From contig JAUCBJ010007785.1 of the NCBI GenBank assembly GCA_032718475.1, positions 1 to 64,000 of the forward strand: DNA of 64,000 bases, written 5' to 3'. Source of the stretch: Nemertoderma westbladi. Its lineage: Eukaryota; Xenacoelomorpha; Nemertodermatida; Nemertodermatidae. The position numbers were made by a program, and so were the translations under genes. Positions 1 through 9,353 of the stretch are shown in pieces (positions within the stretch are counted from its first letter, which is position 1; every line of letters begins with the position of its first letter). The notes beneath the pieces were generated by a model. The model saw only the letters and a list, made by a program, of their open reading frames with translations. It did not search any database and was not told the DNA's origin.

Positions 1-1515
1 CACCAATCGAAATATAAAATATTTACAAACTACTTCTAAATCTACTGGTAGGGCCTAAAATATAAAATATAATCACTATCTAATTATTGCATACTTAATA
101 TTGCAGATACGGCGTAAATACAATCGATCGTACATACAAATACAAATTTACGAATTAACTTTAGTGCCTAAAATACAAAAAAGGCTTTCGGTTATCAAGG
201 TAAGCAAATTAAACAAATCAGAACCAAATAAATCAAAACAAATTGAACAAATAATTGTAACTCTTTCGATAAATCTTTATATATTGTAAATATACATAAT
301 AAACCTTCACCAAATTAAATCAGTTCAAATATAATATAAACACAATGCGCTCTTTAGGTCGCTTGTGTCCTTCTGGGCTCCTCCCCGAGGCGCACCCACG
401 AGGCGGACACCTTTCCACCACCCCTGGGGCCAGTCTGACTGCTTGTTATTATCAGACCGGGCCGGAGGGTGGCCTGATGCTTCCCGGGTTCTGTTTTCGG
501 TCCCCCGATCACACCAGCACAGCTTGTCGAACGTGTAGCCAGATGGTCGGCTACTGTCAACTTACTGTGGCCTGACTGTATATTGAGCCAACTCAAAGTA
601 TAACAAAGAGTCAACCGGCAGGTGGACCAGTCGATAGCGATCGAGCACCAAGGTCGCCCTTGGGCCTAACCGACGGTCTTGTCCCAAGTGGGCTTGCGCT
701 ACCCAACATGGAATTTTGACTCGTTTTCACCTGCCTCGCCGGCAGTATTTAAAAATAACACCGTCTGTAGCTCAAAAGCTACTGAACAAGTAACCACTTA
801 CCAGTCACTGTACACATGTACTCAACAGATGTTCACAAATCAAGTACACAAGTTGGACACATACCATGCACACACAGAGACATAATCGGTAAAGACAAAA
901 TCGGGGTCAAATCAGAGGGGACAAATTGTATCGACTAACAGGCTAATCGAGAGTACCTTATTTTGCCGACAGGGCAAAATAACTTTGTGTGCACAAAATA
1001 TGCTGGGGCGCAGTAGAAGTATGGTCCTACTAATACCAGCAGTGTCTGGACCAACTGGCAAGGGTTCCCATACTCACTCGCAGTGGCCACACATACAATC
1101 ACGTGTACTCACGTACCTACAGCAACAGAAAGCTCAAAGACCCGAACAAATCCCAAAGACCAATCAGCTGAACATGGAGACAATAACATATAGTATCAAA
1201 AAAACGGAACAGCTGATGGCCAAAGGAACCCATCCAAGCCCCAAGCAAACTGCCACTGGTTTCTCACATACAAATCATAGTTCATACCACATGAGCCACA
1301 AATCACGCCATGCCACCACCCCTACTGTGTACAGGACTGGCAGTACGGCAACAGGCCGACTAGACCGAACCACGGCACCATGGCAATTCATGGTTCGTTA
1401 GACACGAGGGCCTTAAGTATCTCCCTTGCACTATACAGGAGATTTTAACGTGCCCCCGGACCCTCACGAGTCCGCCGCCGCCTGTTGGACACACCCCTAT
1501 AGAGACCTCACCTCT
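1..1515. other. Non-coding flank downstream of element A
   Basis: No convincing gene is visible. Short open frames near 345-575 and 985-1401 have no recognisable motif. In minus-strand sense this lies just past the pol stop of element A, so it should contain that element's 3' untranslated region and 3' LTR. I could not match it by eye to a partner LTR in 24.3-26.7 kb, so the left edge of element A is not defined. Confidence 0.5.
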
Positions 1516-1591
1516 TTAGGTATGTCCTCCTGACGATCTAATAGTTCGTCCTGCTGGTCTGGATATCTTCTCCTGAGCACCAATTGCTAAC

Positions 1592-1773
1592 GGTAGGCTC
1601 GCAAGCCTTCCTTTCCATATCTCGCTCCTCCAAACCCAACATTCAAACATAATGTCCAATATAAATATCCAAATATAATATCCAAATAAAATATCCAAAT
1701 AAAATATCCAAATATAATATCCAAATATAATATCCAAATATAATATCCAAATCGGTAGGCTCGCAAGCCTTCC
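1592..1773. repeat. Two copies of the 20-bp palindromic element, 3' of pol A
   Basis: GGTAGGCTCGCAAGCCTTCC occurs at 1592-1611 and 1754-1773, just beyond the pol stop codon at 1787. Each copy can fold with AGGCT pairing AGCCT around a 4-base loop, plus outer GG/CC pairs. These are the only two of the ten copies outside the three main coding frames. Confidence 0.85.
1650..1752. repeat. 10-bp tandem repeat (ATATCCAAAT)n
   Basis: About ten head-to-tail copies of an ATATCCAAAT/ATAATCCAAAT type unit lie between the two palindrome copies. An open frame through it on the minus strand is repetitive peptide only and is not taken as a gene. Confidence 0.8.
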
Positions 1774-1786
1774 TTCCACTCGCTTC

Positions 1787-4700
1787 CTATTCCTTCGCTG
1801 AGCGGGCTCGTCCACGTCCTCTAGTGCGATTGGGGGGTGGTCGAGGTCGAACTGGGCTCGGACTTCGGCGTCGAGTCGTCGGTGGTTCCAAAACGCTAGG
1901 AAAGGGGACGACGGGAGTTTCGCACATCCGTCGTGCGCTTAATCCTCTAAATCCTCGTCCGATTCCAACTGTCGGCTTAATATCGGACCGAGTTTCTACA
2001 ACGCTAGGAGGAAGTCGAAAGGGTAGGACCGTTCCGTCCGTTGACACCTCGCTCTCTGATGTCGTTTGAATCCTAATGGGTTCAGTCAAAGCGTATCCTG
2101 TCCCTCCGCGTGGTTCTCTAGCAAGGGAAACTGTGCCCCGAGTCATCCGGATTTGCGACTTCGATGTCGTCCTCTCGGCGACATTCACTATTTTCTTAAT
2201 CTCTTGTCCGGCCTTCTGGGCTTTGAGTATACGAAATTGCTGATCATCCTGTGGGTGACGCGTCTTCTCTGCTAACGGCGTGGCCTTGAAGCCAGTCTCA
2301 CGCAAAACGTCGGTCTCGTCCAGAATGCACGAGGTTACGCGTTTGTGATAAAATGCGCTCCGGTATGCCCAAGCTATCGAATGCCAGGCTCCTCGATTCC
2401 GCTGTTCAACTCGCAGTTTATCGAATTCTCCGGCGGTAATCTTGTTCACCACAGTTTGAAAGTTCCAAGTATTCTTGTTGTCGGGGTGCACTTGTAAGAA
2501 ATAGTCCCGCACAACTTTGAATCCACTGTCCAACGGCAATATATCCAATACCTCCAACAATTCATCGTACTGAGGCATAGCCGATACATATCCTTCCTTT
2601 GAGATTATGAGAGGGTTTACGGCCCAAAATCCCAAATGTGCTCTCATAGGGAAGCGGCGTCGCTGCGTCGATACATGCTCGTCTGCTAGATCCTCCCAAT
2701 GGTCGAATAATTGTCGAACGATTTTAACTGACATGTGCTCATAGGGGACGTCTCTAAGTTGACATTCGGATGCCCTATGGCCCTTAATATTACAATAAGT
2801 ACACTGCGCCATGAAACGCCAGCAAGTGTAGAAAGTGTGCGAACGTTGATCCCCGCACCAGTTGCATACTAAATCCGGTAGAGATATGTGCTTCGCTCCG
2901 CACTTCTTTGCGTGATGGCCAGTTGCTCCACATCTGCCACAAATAGTGTTGGCAGGATACCAAACTCGCTCATAGATGAGATCTCCGATGGGGCGAGCGC
3001 TACCGTCCACGTGATAATTCTCATCATCCGGGTCAGTCGGTATGTTCGTCTCCGTAGGTTGTACACAAACCATGGCATCGCTTTTCTCTAACTCGCGTAT
3101 CTCAGTTCGCGTCTTCCTCGGAAGGTTCTCCTCTATTTTTATGAGTTGCCGTAACGGTTCGTCTATTAGCGCCAACTCGGTCGGATCCACATCGTCATGA
3201 TGGGCGGTAGGCTCGCGAGCCTTCCAGGATCCTTCCGGGCGTTCGAATTCCGCGTGGCGTTCCCCGTCATAGGGTACTAACGTTAACATCGACGGTCTGT
3301 CGACTAGACTTCCCGCGTGAGTGAGATAGACGTCCCTGATAACGCTAAGTCCCGCTCGCGTGAAAACTTCGCAGTGCGCATCGGTGTTATAAAAGGGTTG
3401 GAGAAATCGTCGGAATACATCAGTATGCGTCCTTCCTCCATCGTAAAAGGTATGTCCTTCGCCAAGACATAACGGGTGTCGCTTTAAGGTTCTGGATACT
3501 ACGTCCGCGATGAAACAAACGTTAACCGAAGATTCTATCGCTAAATAGTATTGCAAGATTATCCGCGGAGGTGAAGTAATCGCCCAATACACGCAACCTC
3601 GCCACTTCAACTGTGACTCGAACTCGTTTACGCCGGGGGTATCTCCCTCTCCGTATACGTCCGTGTATTTGTTCCTCTTACTCTCCTTGTAATCCCAACT
3701 GAACATCAGATATGAGATATAACCCGTCCCAGTTTTTAGCGTGTTATATTCCCTAAAATATCCTTGCTCAATAGCCCAAAGCAACAATGGTCTAGTATCC
3801 ACGTATGGCGTAGGCAATCGGTCCTCTTCCGTGGGCATCCCTGCAAAGTCGCTAATGAGGTCATCCCGTACACCGGATCCGATCTTGACGATGCTCTTAT
3901 CCAACACAACGTCTCGCATGGCCTTTGGCAACATCCTAGCTTCTATGCTACAAGCCAGGTCCATGGATTTAACTATCCGTTTTATCATCGCGTGTCTTTG
4001 CGTCGTCGGTAAGGTGTAGTCGTAGTGTGGATACTTGTCTGGACTTGGTAGGCCCACGGGCCTTCCGGTAGGTTTGTCTGAGTCCCCAAGTACGTCAATC
4101 TCTACGGTCTTACCTTTGCCGTCCGCACCTAATGTGTCGACTGGCAGTAATGGTTTCAACTCTACAGTGTCAGTGTGTTCCTGTGAGCCTGTAAGCTTCC
4201 TAACCTTAGTCACACGTTTACCTGTAGGTAAGTCAAGTACCTTCTTTGAGCGGAGTGTAATCCCTGTGGCCACACCTCTGTCGTCCAAAGAAGTCAAATT
4301 CGGTAAGTCTCTAAAAGTCCGCTCCAATGGGTCTTCTAATGGAGTGTCTAGTAGACAGTCTGGTGAAGCGTCTGGTGAACAGTCTGGTGAGACGTCTGGT
4401 GAGACATAGCGCAGAACATCCGGCGAAATGTCCTGTCGTCGGTCCCATAGTCTGTCTAGCGTAACTTCTGTCAGAAAGTCTGGTTCAAAGTCTGGTAGAC
4501 AGTCTGGTGGACAGTCTGTCGAGATGTCTGGTGGAAAGTCTGGTGAGACTTCCGGTAGACATTCTGTCGAGAGTTCTATCAAACAATCTGGCGAACAATC
4601 CGGAGAACCATCTGGTGTCTCTTCTGGTGAATAGTCTGGCGAGTAATCTGGTGAACAATCCGGCGAAACGTCTGGTGAAATCTCCCGCGGAACATCCGGC

Positions 4701-6988
4701 GAAGGATTCGTACAAGCGTCTGGTCGAGTGTCTGGCGAGACGTCTGGCGTAATGTCAGGTCTGGCGTCCAGGTCATCAGATTTCGTCCGTCCTTTTTTCC
4801 TCTTGACCTTGGCGTTGGCTTTCGCTTTAGACTTGACAACCTTGTCGAGTTTTATCTCGGCACCCTCTGGTATGGTGTTGGTTGTCGCGTCGAATAACGG
4901 TGGCCATTCGTCTGATGGTCGCTGTAGGAAATCGGGTCCTCTAAACCAAAAGGATTTATTGTCCGGTTTACAAAAGTCAAGTGGTTGCATTCCCCGTGAC
5001 GCGATGTCAGCTGGGTTCAGCTTCCCTGGACAGTGACGCCAATCTTGTTTGAGCGACCGGTCTATTATTTCAGCCCGTCTGTTGGCTACGAAAGTCTTGA
5101 ACTCAAATGCTTCGTTGTTTATGTACCAAAGTACCAACGTCGCATCCGTCCAATATGTGACCTTTAAGTTAGCCTCCAGCTCGCGTTGAACTAGACTGAC
5201 AATATCGGTGGATATCGTCCCGGCTTGCAGCTCCCCACGAGGTACAGTCATATACTTCAATGGCATTGTTCTAGCCCTTGAAGTAACGAGAGATACATCG
5301 TAGCTGTCCGATGTCACTTGTCGTCTAAGGTATAAAGTAACCCCCAATCCATCCTTGCTAGCGTCACTAAAGCTGTGAAGCTCTAAATCGGCAGGAAAGG
5401 TGGTTTGCAAAGGAAAGTATACCCTCGGTATGGTATAGTCTTGTAGGAACGTCAGTTGGGCTTCCCAGTCCCTCCATCGCTCAGCTAACTTTTCTGGGAT
5501 GGGATCGTCCCATTCCAGTCCGGCTTGCCAAATGCTGCGGAGTATGATCCTAGCATGTAGGATCACTGGACTAATGAAACACAATGGGTCATACAATCGA
5601 CTCATGGTCGATAAGCAAGTCCTCTTAGTGAGAGGTCTAGTCTGGTCGTTGGACCTTACACGTACCCTAAAATTGTCGGTGTTAGGGTCCCAACTAAGTC
5701 CTAATACTTTGGTCGTCGGCAGAGGTTCTAGGTCTAAGTCTAGGTCACCTCCACTGCGATCCGTCAGGTCAAATGAATTCACCAGCTCGGGTTCGTTGGA
5801 AGCGAACTTCGTCAGGTGAAATCCGCCCTCAGCGAGACAATCCTGGAGTTGGTGTGCTACGGTTGTAGCGCGCTCCAAGGTGTCACAACTCTTGAGGCCG
5901 TCGTCCACGTAGAAGTCTCGTTCCACGGTCCGAACTACTTCTGGGTCAAATTGGTCTCGTCTGTCCAATGCTGTCTGCTTTAAGGCGTACATGGTGCAGT
6001 TGGGGCTGTCCCTGGCTCCGAATACTCTTACCTGCATTTGGTAAGTTTCTGGCGGAAGTTGTAAGTTTCCGTCCGGATACCAAAGAAACCTCAAACTGTC
6101 CCTGTCCCGCTCCAAAGCCTTAACCTGGTGAAACATGGCCTCTACGTCACAGGTGAAAGCCACTTTGCGTTGTCTAAAACGCATTGGAACTCCCATGAGG
6201 TAATTATTCATATTCGGCCCGTCCATCAGTTCGCTGTTCATAGACATCCCTTGGTAAAGCGCAGCGCAGTCGTTGACTACACGCACCTTGCCAGGTTTGT
6301 CCGGGTGTCGAACAAAATGATGTGGCAGGTAATATGTCTGGTCTGTGGTTACCTCGGGATTTAACATCCTAATGGCGTATCCCTTTTGGAGATACGTCTG
6401 AAGTTGTGCATTGTATTGCATATGGGCCGTCTCGTCTCGCAACAATCGCTGCCTTATTGATATGAGTCGCCTCAAAGCAAGCGGGTAATTGTTAACGAGC
6501 TTAGGTCGTCCATTGCGCCACAACATACCAACCTCATAGTGGCCATTCGCGGTCTGGCGAATGGTATCTCTCATAATATTTAATGACCGTTTTTCCTGTT
6601 CTGACATAGCGGTCTCGTAACTACCGGGTTCTGCTGAGTCCTGTTCCAACCATTGAATGGTCCGTTCAGTCAGCAGTCGGTCAAGCGCTGCTTGCACTGC
6701 GCCATGGTCCTCGTCCACGTCTTCGTCCGCTGCGGTGGCTAGTGTCAATGTGTCTGGTAGGCTCGCAAGCCTTCCGGTGTCACTAGTCGGCGTCGAATTG
6801 TCGTGTGGCGGTTTGACAACCTTTTGATCTATCGGTAGGCTCGCAAGCCTTCCAAGATCAACGACCGGTGTCGAAGCCTGGTGGGTGGGGTCAATGACCT
6901 TCGGATTTTCCGGTAGGCTCGCAAGCCTTCCAAAATCCTCGTTCATCGAGTCATCCACGGCAACAACCCTTTGGTCTTCAGTAGTCAA
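1787..6988 (-). CDS. Element A pol: BEL/Pao reverse transcriptase-RNase H with novel C-terminal zinc-knuckle module
   Basis: The open frame is 1733 codons. It is open upstream to an in-frame TGA (7085-7087) that separates it from the protease frame, so its start is arbitrary. Residues 1-90 hold three 26-aa repeats containing GRLASLP. The BEL/Pao-type RT follows from about residue 215, with FYVDD near 357-361, then RNase H with SFSDAS near 537 and the usual NPADIASRG end near 655. A lysine-rich linker leads into Ser-Pro-Asp repeats (about 745-890). The remaining 840 residues show no H2C2 or DDE integrase. Instead there is a region I do not recognise and three tandem CCHC knuckles at about 1347-1409, then an Arg/Pro-rich tail. 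BEL/Pao pols normally end in integrase, so this layout is unusual. The frame is intact, which argues for recent constraint or youth. Confidence 0.85.
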   Translation of the reverse strand: MTTEDQRVVAVDDSMNEDFGRLASLPENPKVIDPTHQASTPVVDLGRLASLPIDQKVVKPPHDNSTPTSDTGRLASLPDTLTLATAADEDVDEDHGAVQAALDRLLTERTIQWLEQDSAEPGSYETAMSEQEKRSLNIMRDTIRQTANGHYEVGMLWRNGRPKLVNNYPLALRRLISIRQRLLRDETAHMQYNAQLQTYLQKGYAIRMLNPEVTTDQTYYLPHHFVRHPDKPGKVRVVNDCAALYQGMSMNSELMDGPNMNNYLMGVPMRFRQRKVAFTCDVEAMFHQVKALERDRDSLRFLWYPDGNLQLPPETYQMQVRVFGARDSPNCTMYALKQTALDRRDQFDPEVVRTVERDFYVDDGLKSCDTLERATTVAHQLQDCLAEGGFHLTKFASNEPELVNSFDLTDRSGGDLDLDLEPLPTTKVLGLSWDPNTDNFRVRVRSNDQTRPLTKRTCLSTMSRLYDPLCFISPVILHARIILRSIWQAGLEWDDPIPEKLAERWRDWEAQLTFLQDYTIPRVYFPLQTTFPADLELHSFSDASKDGLGVTLYLRRQVTSDSYDVSLVTSRARTMPLKYMTVPRGELQAGTISTDIVSLVQRELEANLKVTYWTDATLVLWYINNEAFEFKTFVANRRAEIIDRSLKQDWRHCPGKLNPADIASRGMQPLDFCKPDNKSFWFRGPDFLQRPSDEWPPLFDATTNTIPEGAEIKLDKVVKSKAKANAKVKRKKGRTKSDDLDARPDITPDVSPDTRPDACTNPSPDVPREISPDVSPDCSPDYSPDYSPEETPDGSPDCSPDCLIELSTECLPEVSPDFPPDISTDCPPDCLPDFEPDFLTEVTLDRLWDRRQDISPDVLRYVSPDVSPDCSPDASPDCLLDTPLEDPLERTFRDLPNLTSLDDRGVATGITLRSKKVLDLPTGKRVTKVRKLTGSQEHTDTVELKPLLPVDTLGADGKGKTVEIDVLGDSDKPTGRPVGLPSPDKYPHYDYTLPTTQRHAMIKRIVKSMDLACSIEARMLPKAMRDVVLDKSIVKIGSGVRDDLISDFAGMPTEEDRLPTPYVDTRPLLLWAIEQGYFREYNTLKTGTGYISYLMFSWDYKESKRNKYTDVYGEGDTPGVNEFESQLKWRGCVYWAITSPPRIILQYYLAIESSVNVCFIADVVSRTLKRHPLCLGEGHTFYDGGRTHTDVFRRFLQPFYNTDAHCEVFTRAGLSVIRDVYLTHAGSLVDRPSMLTLVPYDGERHAEFERPEGSWKAREPTAHHDDVDPTELALIDEPLRQLIKIEENLPRKTRTEIRELEKSDAMVCVQPTETNIPTDPDDENYHVDGSARPIGDLIYERVWYPANTICGRCGATGHHAKKCGAKHISLPDLVCNWCGDQRSHTFYTCWRFMAQCTYCNIKGHRASECQLRDVPYEHMSVKIVRQLFDHWEDLADEHVSTQRRRFPMRAHLGFWAVNPLIISKEGYVSAMPQYDELLEVLDILPLDSGFKVVRDYFLQVHPDNKNTWNFQTVVNKITAGEFDKLRVEQRNRGAWHSIAWAYRSAFYHKRVTSCILDETDVLRETGFKATPLAEKTRHPQDDQQFRILKAQKAGQEIKKIVNVAERTTSKSQIRMTRGTVSLAREPRGGTGYALTEPIRIQTTSESEVSTDGTVLPFRLPPSVVETRSDIKPTVGIGRGFRGLSARRMCETPVVPFPSVLEPPTTRRRSPSPVRPRPPPNRTRGRGRARSAKE
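3206..3225. repeat. 20-bp palindromic element inside pol A
   Basis: GGTAGGCTCGCGAGCCTTCC, with a perfect AGGCTCGCGAGCCT core. Pol reads it on the minus strand in a frame that gives W-K-A-R-E-P-T, which differs from the GRLASLP frame used near the pol N-terminus. Confidence 0.85.
4047..4066. repeat. Variant palindromic element with compensatory changes
   Basis: GGTAGGCCCACGGGCCTTCC. Relative to the common form, positions 8 (T to C) and 13 (A to G) change together and positions 9 and 12 become C/G. The hairpin stem is therefore kept and lengthened although the sequence differs. In pol it reads G-R-P-V-G-L-P. Confidence 0.75.
4330..4760 (-). repeat. Ser-Pro-Asp coding repeat in pol A
   Basis: Imperfect 12-15-bp units (TCTGGTGA-type on the plus strand) encode dozens of S-P-D/x motifs on the minus strand, about residues 745-890. 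They separate the RNase H end from the novel C-terminal module. They also generate long shadow frames on the plus strand. Confidence 0.85.
6756..6931. repeat. Three palindromic elements at exact 78-bp spacing
   Basis: GGTAGGCTCGCAAGCCTTCC lies at 6756-6775, 6834-6853 and 6912-6931. The 78-bp period equals a 26-aa tandem repeat at the pol N-terminus (GRLASLP, then conserved K-V, P-x-H and S-T-P positions). Local amplification here was by tandem duplication of a unit that already held the palindrome. Because the core is near-palindromic, both strands read GRLASLP. Confidence 0.9.
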
Positions 6989-7084
6989 TACAACCTGGTC
7001 TACTGCAAGTAGTTGTAAGTCAGAGGTCCGTATGGTCGTGTCCAGATCGGTTACGTCAGTATCGGTGGCGTCTGCATTAGTGAC

Positions 7085-8380
7085 TCAAGTCTGTCGTAGT
7101 GCCGTCCGTACAATTGGACCACGGGAGTGTGAAGGAGAATTATCTATCGTGTTAGTCAATAAACTACACGTACTCAAAACGTCGTCCTCCTGGTCACTTA
7201 CCTCTAGTGAACGTATTGGTGCTCTAGTATACCAACCTATGGGAGTTCTACATGCGTAGGGGTTTCCCGCTGTAATAACAGATGGGCGTGTCTCCCATAC
7301 CTGATGTAAGTTAAACTGGTCTGTCCCAATTAACATCGCAATGGAACGATAATTAACAGGACATTCCGGTATTCCAAGGTGTCGGAAATACTTACGATCT
7401 TCCGGTGATTGCTCTGGCACAGGGCCGAGCAAGTTACTAAAGTCCTTCGTAGCTGCAAAGGTCAAATTTCTTACCGGAAGTAATGAGCGCTCCTCCTTGC
7501 TGTGTTCCGCTTTGGAAAGAAGAGTGTCTAAAGTTAGTTTTACTCTCGTCACAGGGATCGCTCTCTTACCATGCATGCTGCTTACAGTATACTGAGCAGT
7601 CTTACCTTGACTCATGTCCATAACTATGTCGGCTACTTGTTCGTCGACATAGCTATGCGATGACGCAGAGTCTAAGATGGCGTATATACGCTTGCTCCCT
7701 CGGGTTCCGGTAATCTTTATAGGAATCACGCTAAACCCTTTCAGTTGGTTCTGTGTGAGGAGCGTTATCGATGGCTGTTCCTCACCTGCATGCACGTAGA
7801 AAGTGTCGTCTTCCTCCTTGTCCTCGTCCGATGATCCTGACTGATCCATACAGTCGGTATAAAAGGTACGGATCTCGCGCGGCGCACGCTCCTTATAAAG
7901 TGCGTCGCATCTAGCCGCTTTATCTGGATGCTCTCGTCGAAAGCGTCTGGTCGGAGTATGACTGGTTGTGTGAAGCAACGCGTCATGGTTACGTCCACAC
8001 AGAGAACATGTATCGTCGCTCGGGCAATCCTTCCGGACGTGTCCTGGCTTCATACATCTCCAACAGGAATCTAGAGATCGGATTTGGAGTCTCCTCTCCT
8101 CGATCCCTAACTCTTTCAAAGCGCGACATCCACGTAGTTTATGTCCGCTATGGTTTCTGCCGTTCCGCTCGCAGTATGAGCATCCCACAAAGTCCGCCGG
8201 CAACTGTTGTCGTGGCTGCGTGGTGCCGATAGGCGTCAGAATTTTAGAAGTCTCAGTAGGGGTGGCGTAAGTAACGGCTTTCGCGTTCGTCGGAAATGGT
8301 TTAGTCCGATTCGGCGCAGAAACAGCTATCCCTTCCGCTGCGATATGGTGATCGGTATAGTTCGATCGAGTCTCGATCAC
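7085..8380 (-). CDS. Element A gag C-terminus and retropepsin
   Basis: A 431-codon frame. Near residues 95-140 it has two zinc-binding motifs typical of BEL/Pao gag: one C-x2-C-x4-H-x4-C knuckle, then C-x2-C-x3-H-x5-H. A retropepsin begins near residue 215 with the active-site segment L-D-S-A-S at about 234. Toward the end is the conserved P-I-G-W-Y segment that precedes RT in this superfamily. The frame ends at TGA 7085-7087 and the pol frame continues in the same phase directly after it, so only one stop codon separates protease from RT. Upstream the frame is broken from the gag core by a repeat at 8551-8610 and by a TGA near 8470. Confidence 0.8.
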   Translation of the reverse strand: MIETRSNYTDHHIAAEGIAVSAPNRTKPFPTNAKAVTYATPTETSKILTPIGTTQPRQQLPADFVGCSYCERNGRNHSGHKLRGCRALKELGIEERRLQIRSLDSCWRCMKPGHVRKDCPSDDTCSLCGRNHDALLHTTSHTPTRRFRREHPDKAARCDALYKERAPREIRTFYTDCMDQSGSSDEDKEEDDTFYVHAGEEQPSITLLTQNQLKGFSVIPIKITGTRGSKRIYAILDSASSHSYVDEQVADIVMDMSQGKTAQYTVSSMHGKRAIPVTRVKLTLDTLLSKAEHSKEERSLLPVRNLTFAATKDFSNLLGPVPEQSPEDRKYFRHLGIPECPVNYRSIAMLIGTDQFNLHQVWETRPSVITAGNPYACRTPIGWYTRAPIRSLEVSDQEDDVLSTCSLLTNTIDNSPSHSRGPIVRTALRQT

Positions 8381-8550
8381 GGCCTCCCGTGAAATAAGTT
8401 GATAGACATCGGTGAGTTTTAATAACCCTCCGGCCTCTTCGCGCTGGTACTTGATGCATCGCCATTCTCGTCGTAGTCAATGGTGAAGTCGACCGATTAT
8501 TCGAATGAGAACCGTCGGAGCGTTAGCGTACTCGAGTTGTCCAATGGACC

Positions 8551-8610
8551 GTAAAGTCCCTATAGCCCTATAGTCCCTATAGCCCTATAGTCCCTATAGC
8601 GTAAAGTCCC
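8551..8610. repeat. 17-bp tandem duplication that disrupts gag A
   Basis: TAGTCCCTATAGCCCTA-type units are repeated, bracketed by GTAAAGTCCC at 8551-8560 and 8601-8610. The gag core frame stops inside it (8577) and the protease side continues in another frame, so this local expansion is a likely cause of the break. Confidence 0.7.
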
Positions 8611-9353
8611 TTTATTTCGTCCGCGAGTCGTAAAAGGTCGATCGGTCTCGAAATGTTGCCTCCTCTGCAGAGGTCTTCAATGATGGATTTAGCCATGGCA
8701 ACATTACCGCCGTAAATCGAATACAAACGGTCGTACGCCAATTCAAAGGCATCGGGAACTCCAATAAAGGTTTCCGCTAATCGTTTCGGCTCACCAGACA
8801 GGACTTGGAGCAAGTAATTAAACTTCTCCGTCGAGGTGAAAGCACACTTAGCGATCTGGGACTCTACGTAGTCTACCAGTGTGCGCCAGTGTTTCGCGTT
8901 GCCAGAGAACTTCGGCGGTTGCTGTGCCGGTAATCCGTGTCTAGCCGCGAATTTCGCAATCTCGCTAACCAAATCCAACTGTCCGCGTCCCTGTTCGGCG
9001 GCGTCGTCCAGTCGCTCCCTTCCGCGCGTTGTTCGTCGGTAGGAATTATTAACGGGATCTTCTTCTCGATGTGTCGGAGTCCGTCTAGTCTCCTGTTCTC
9101 TCCTCGGTGGTCGATGTTGTCTAGGTTGTTCCAACTCCACGCTGGTTCGTCATCGATCCGACGGTTGCGCTTCGAGTCGCTCTTCTATCTGAGCTAGTCG
9201 GTCCGTTACAGGTCGCATTATTTCGGAGAGTCTGTTGGTTCTGATTGCTTCCGCTGGTTGCAACGTGGGTTTCTGTTGGGGTGTTTCTCGAGGTGGATTG
9301 TCGATGTAGGGATTCGTCGACCTCTTCTCTCGTTTGTAATCTTCCGCCGCTCC
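8577..9353 (-). pseudogene. Element A gag core (DUF1759-like), broken
   Basis: The minus-strand frame shows a BEL/Pao gag core: P-P-K-F-S-G-N-A-x-x-W, then L-L-Q-V-L-S-G-E-P-x-x-L-A, and Y-G-x-x-x-x-A. The open part starts near 9140, but the same frame continues upstream to 9353 with one in-frame TGA near 9155. At 9353 it meets the left edge of element B. The frame ends at 8577 in a short tandem repeat. The rest of gag is at 22287-24326. Confidence 0.8.
9349..9353. repeat. Target-site duplication of element B (left)
   Basis: GCTCC directly before the TG that opens the left LTR. The same five bases follow the right LTR at 22258-22262. Confidence 0.85.

Noticed and set aside
985-1401. 138-codon plus frame
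   Set aside because: No motif and no splice or homology support; lies in the presumed 3' end of element A on the opposite strand.
1516-1815. 99-codon minus frame after pol A
   Set aside because: Consists of a 10-bp tandem repeat between two palindromes; low-complexity peptide.
4035-4839. Plus-strand and alternate frames through the Ser-Pro-Asp region
   Set aside because: Shadows of a short-period coding repeat in pol A.
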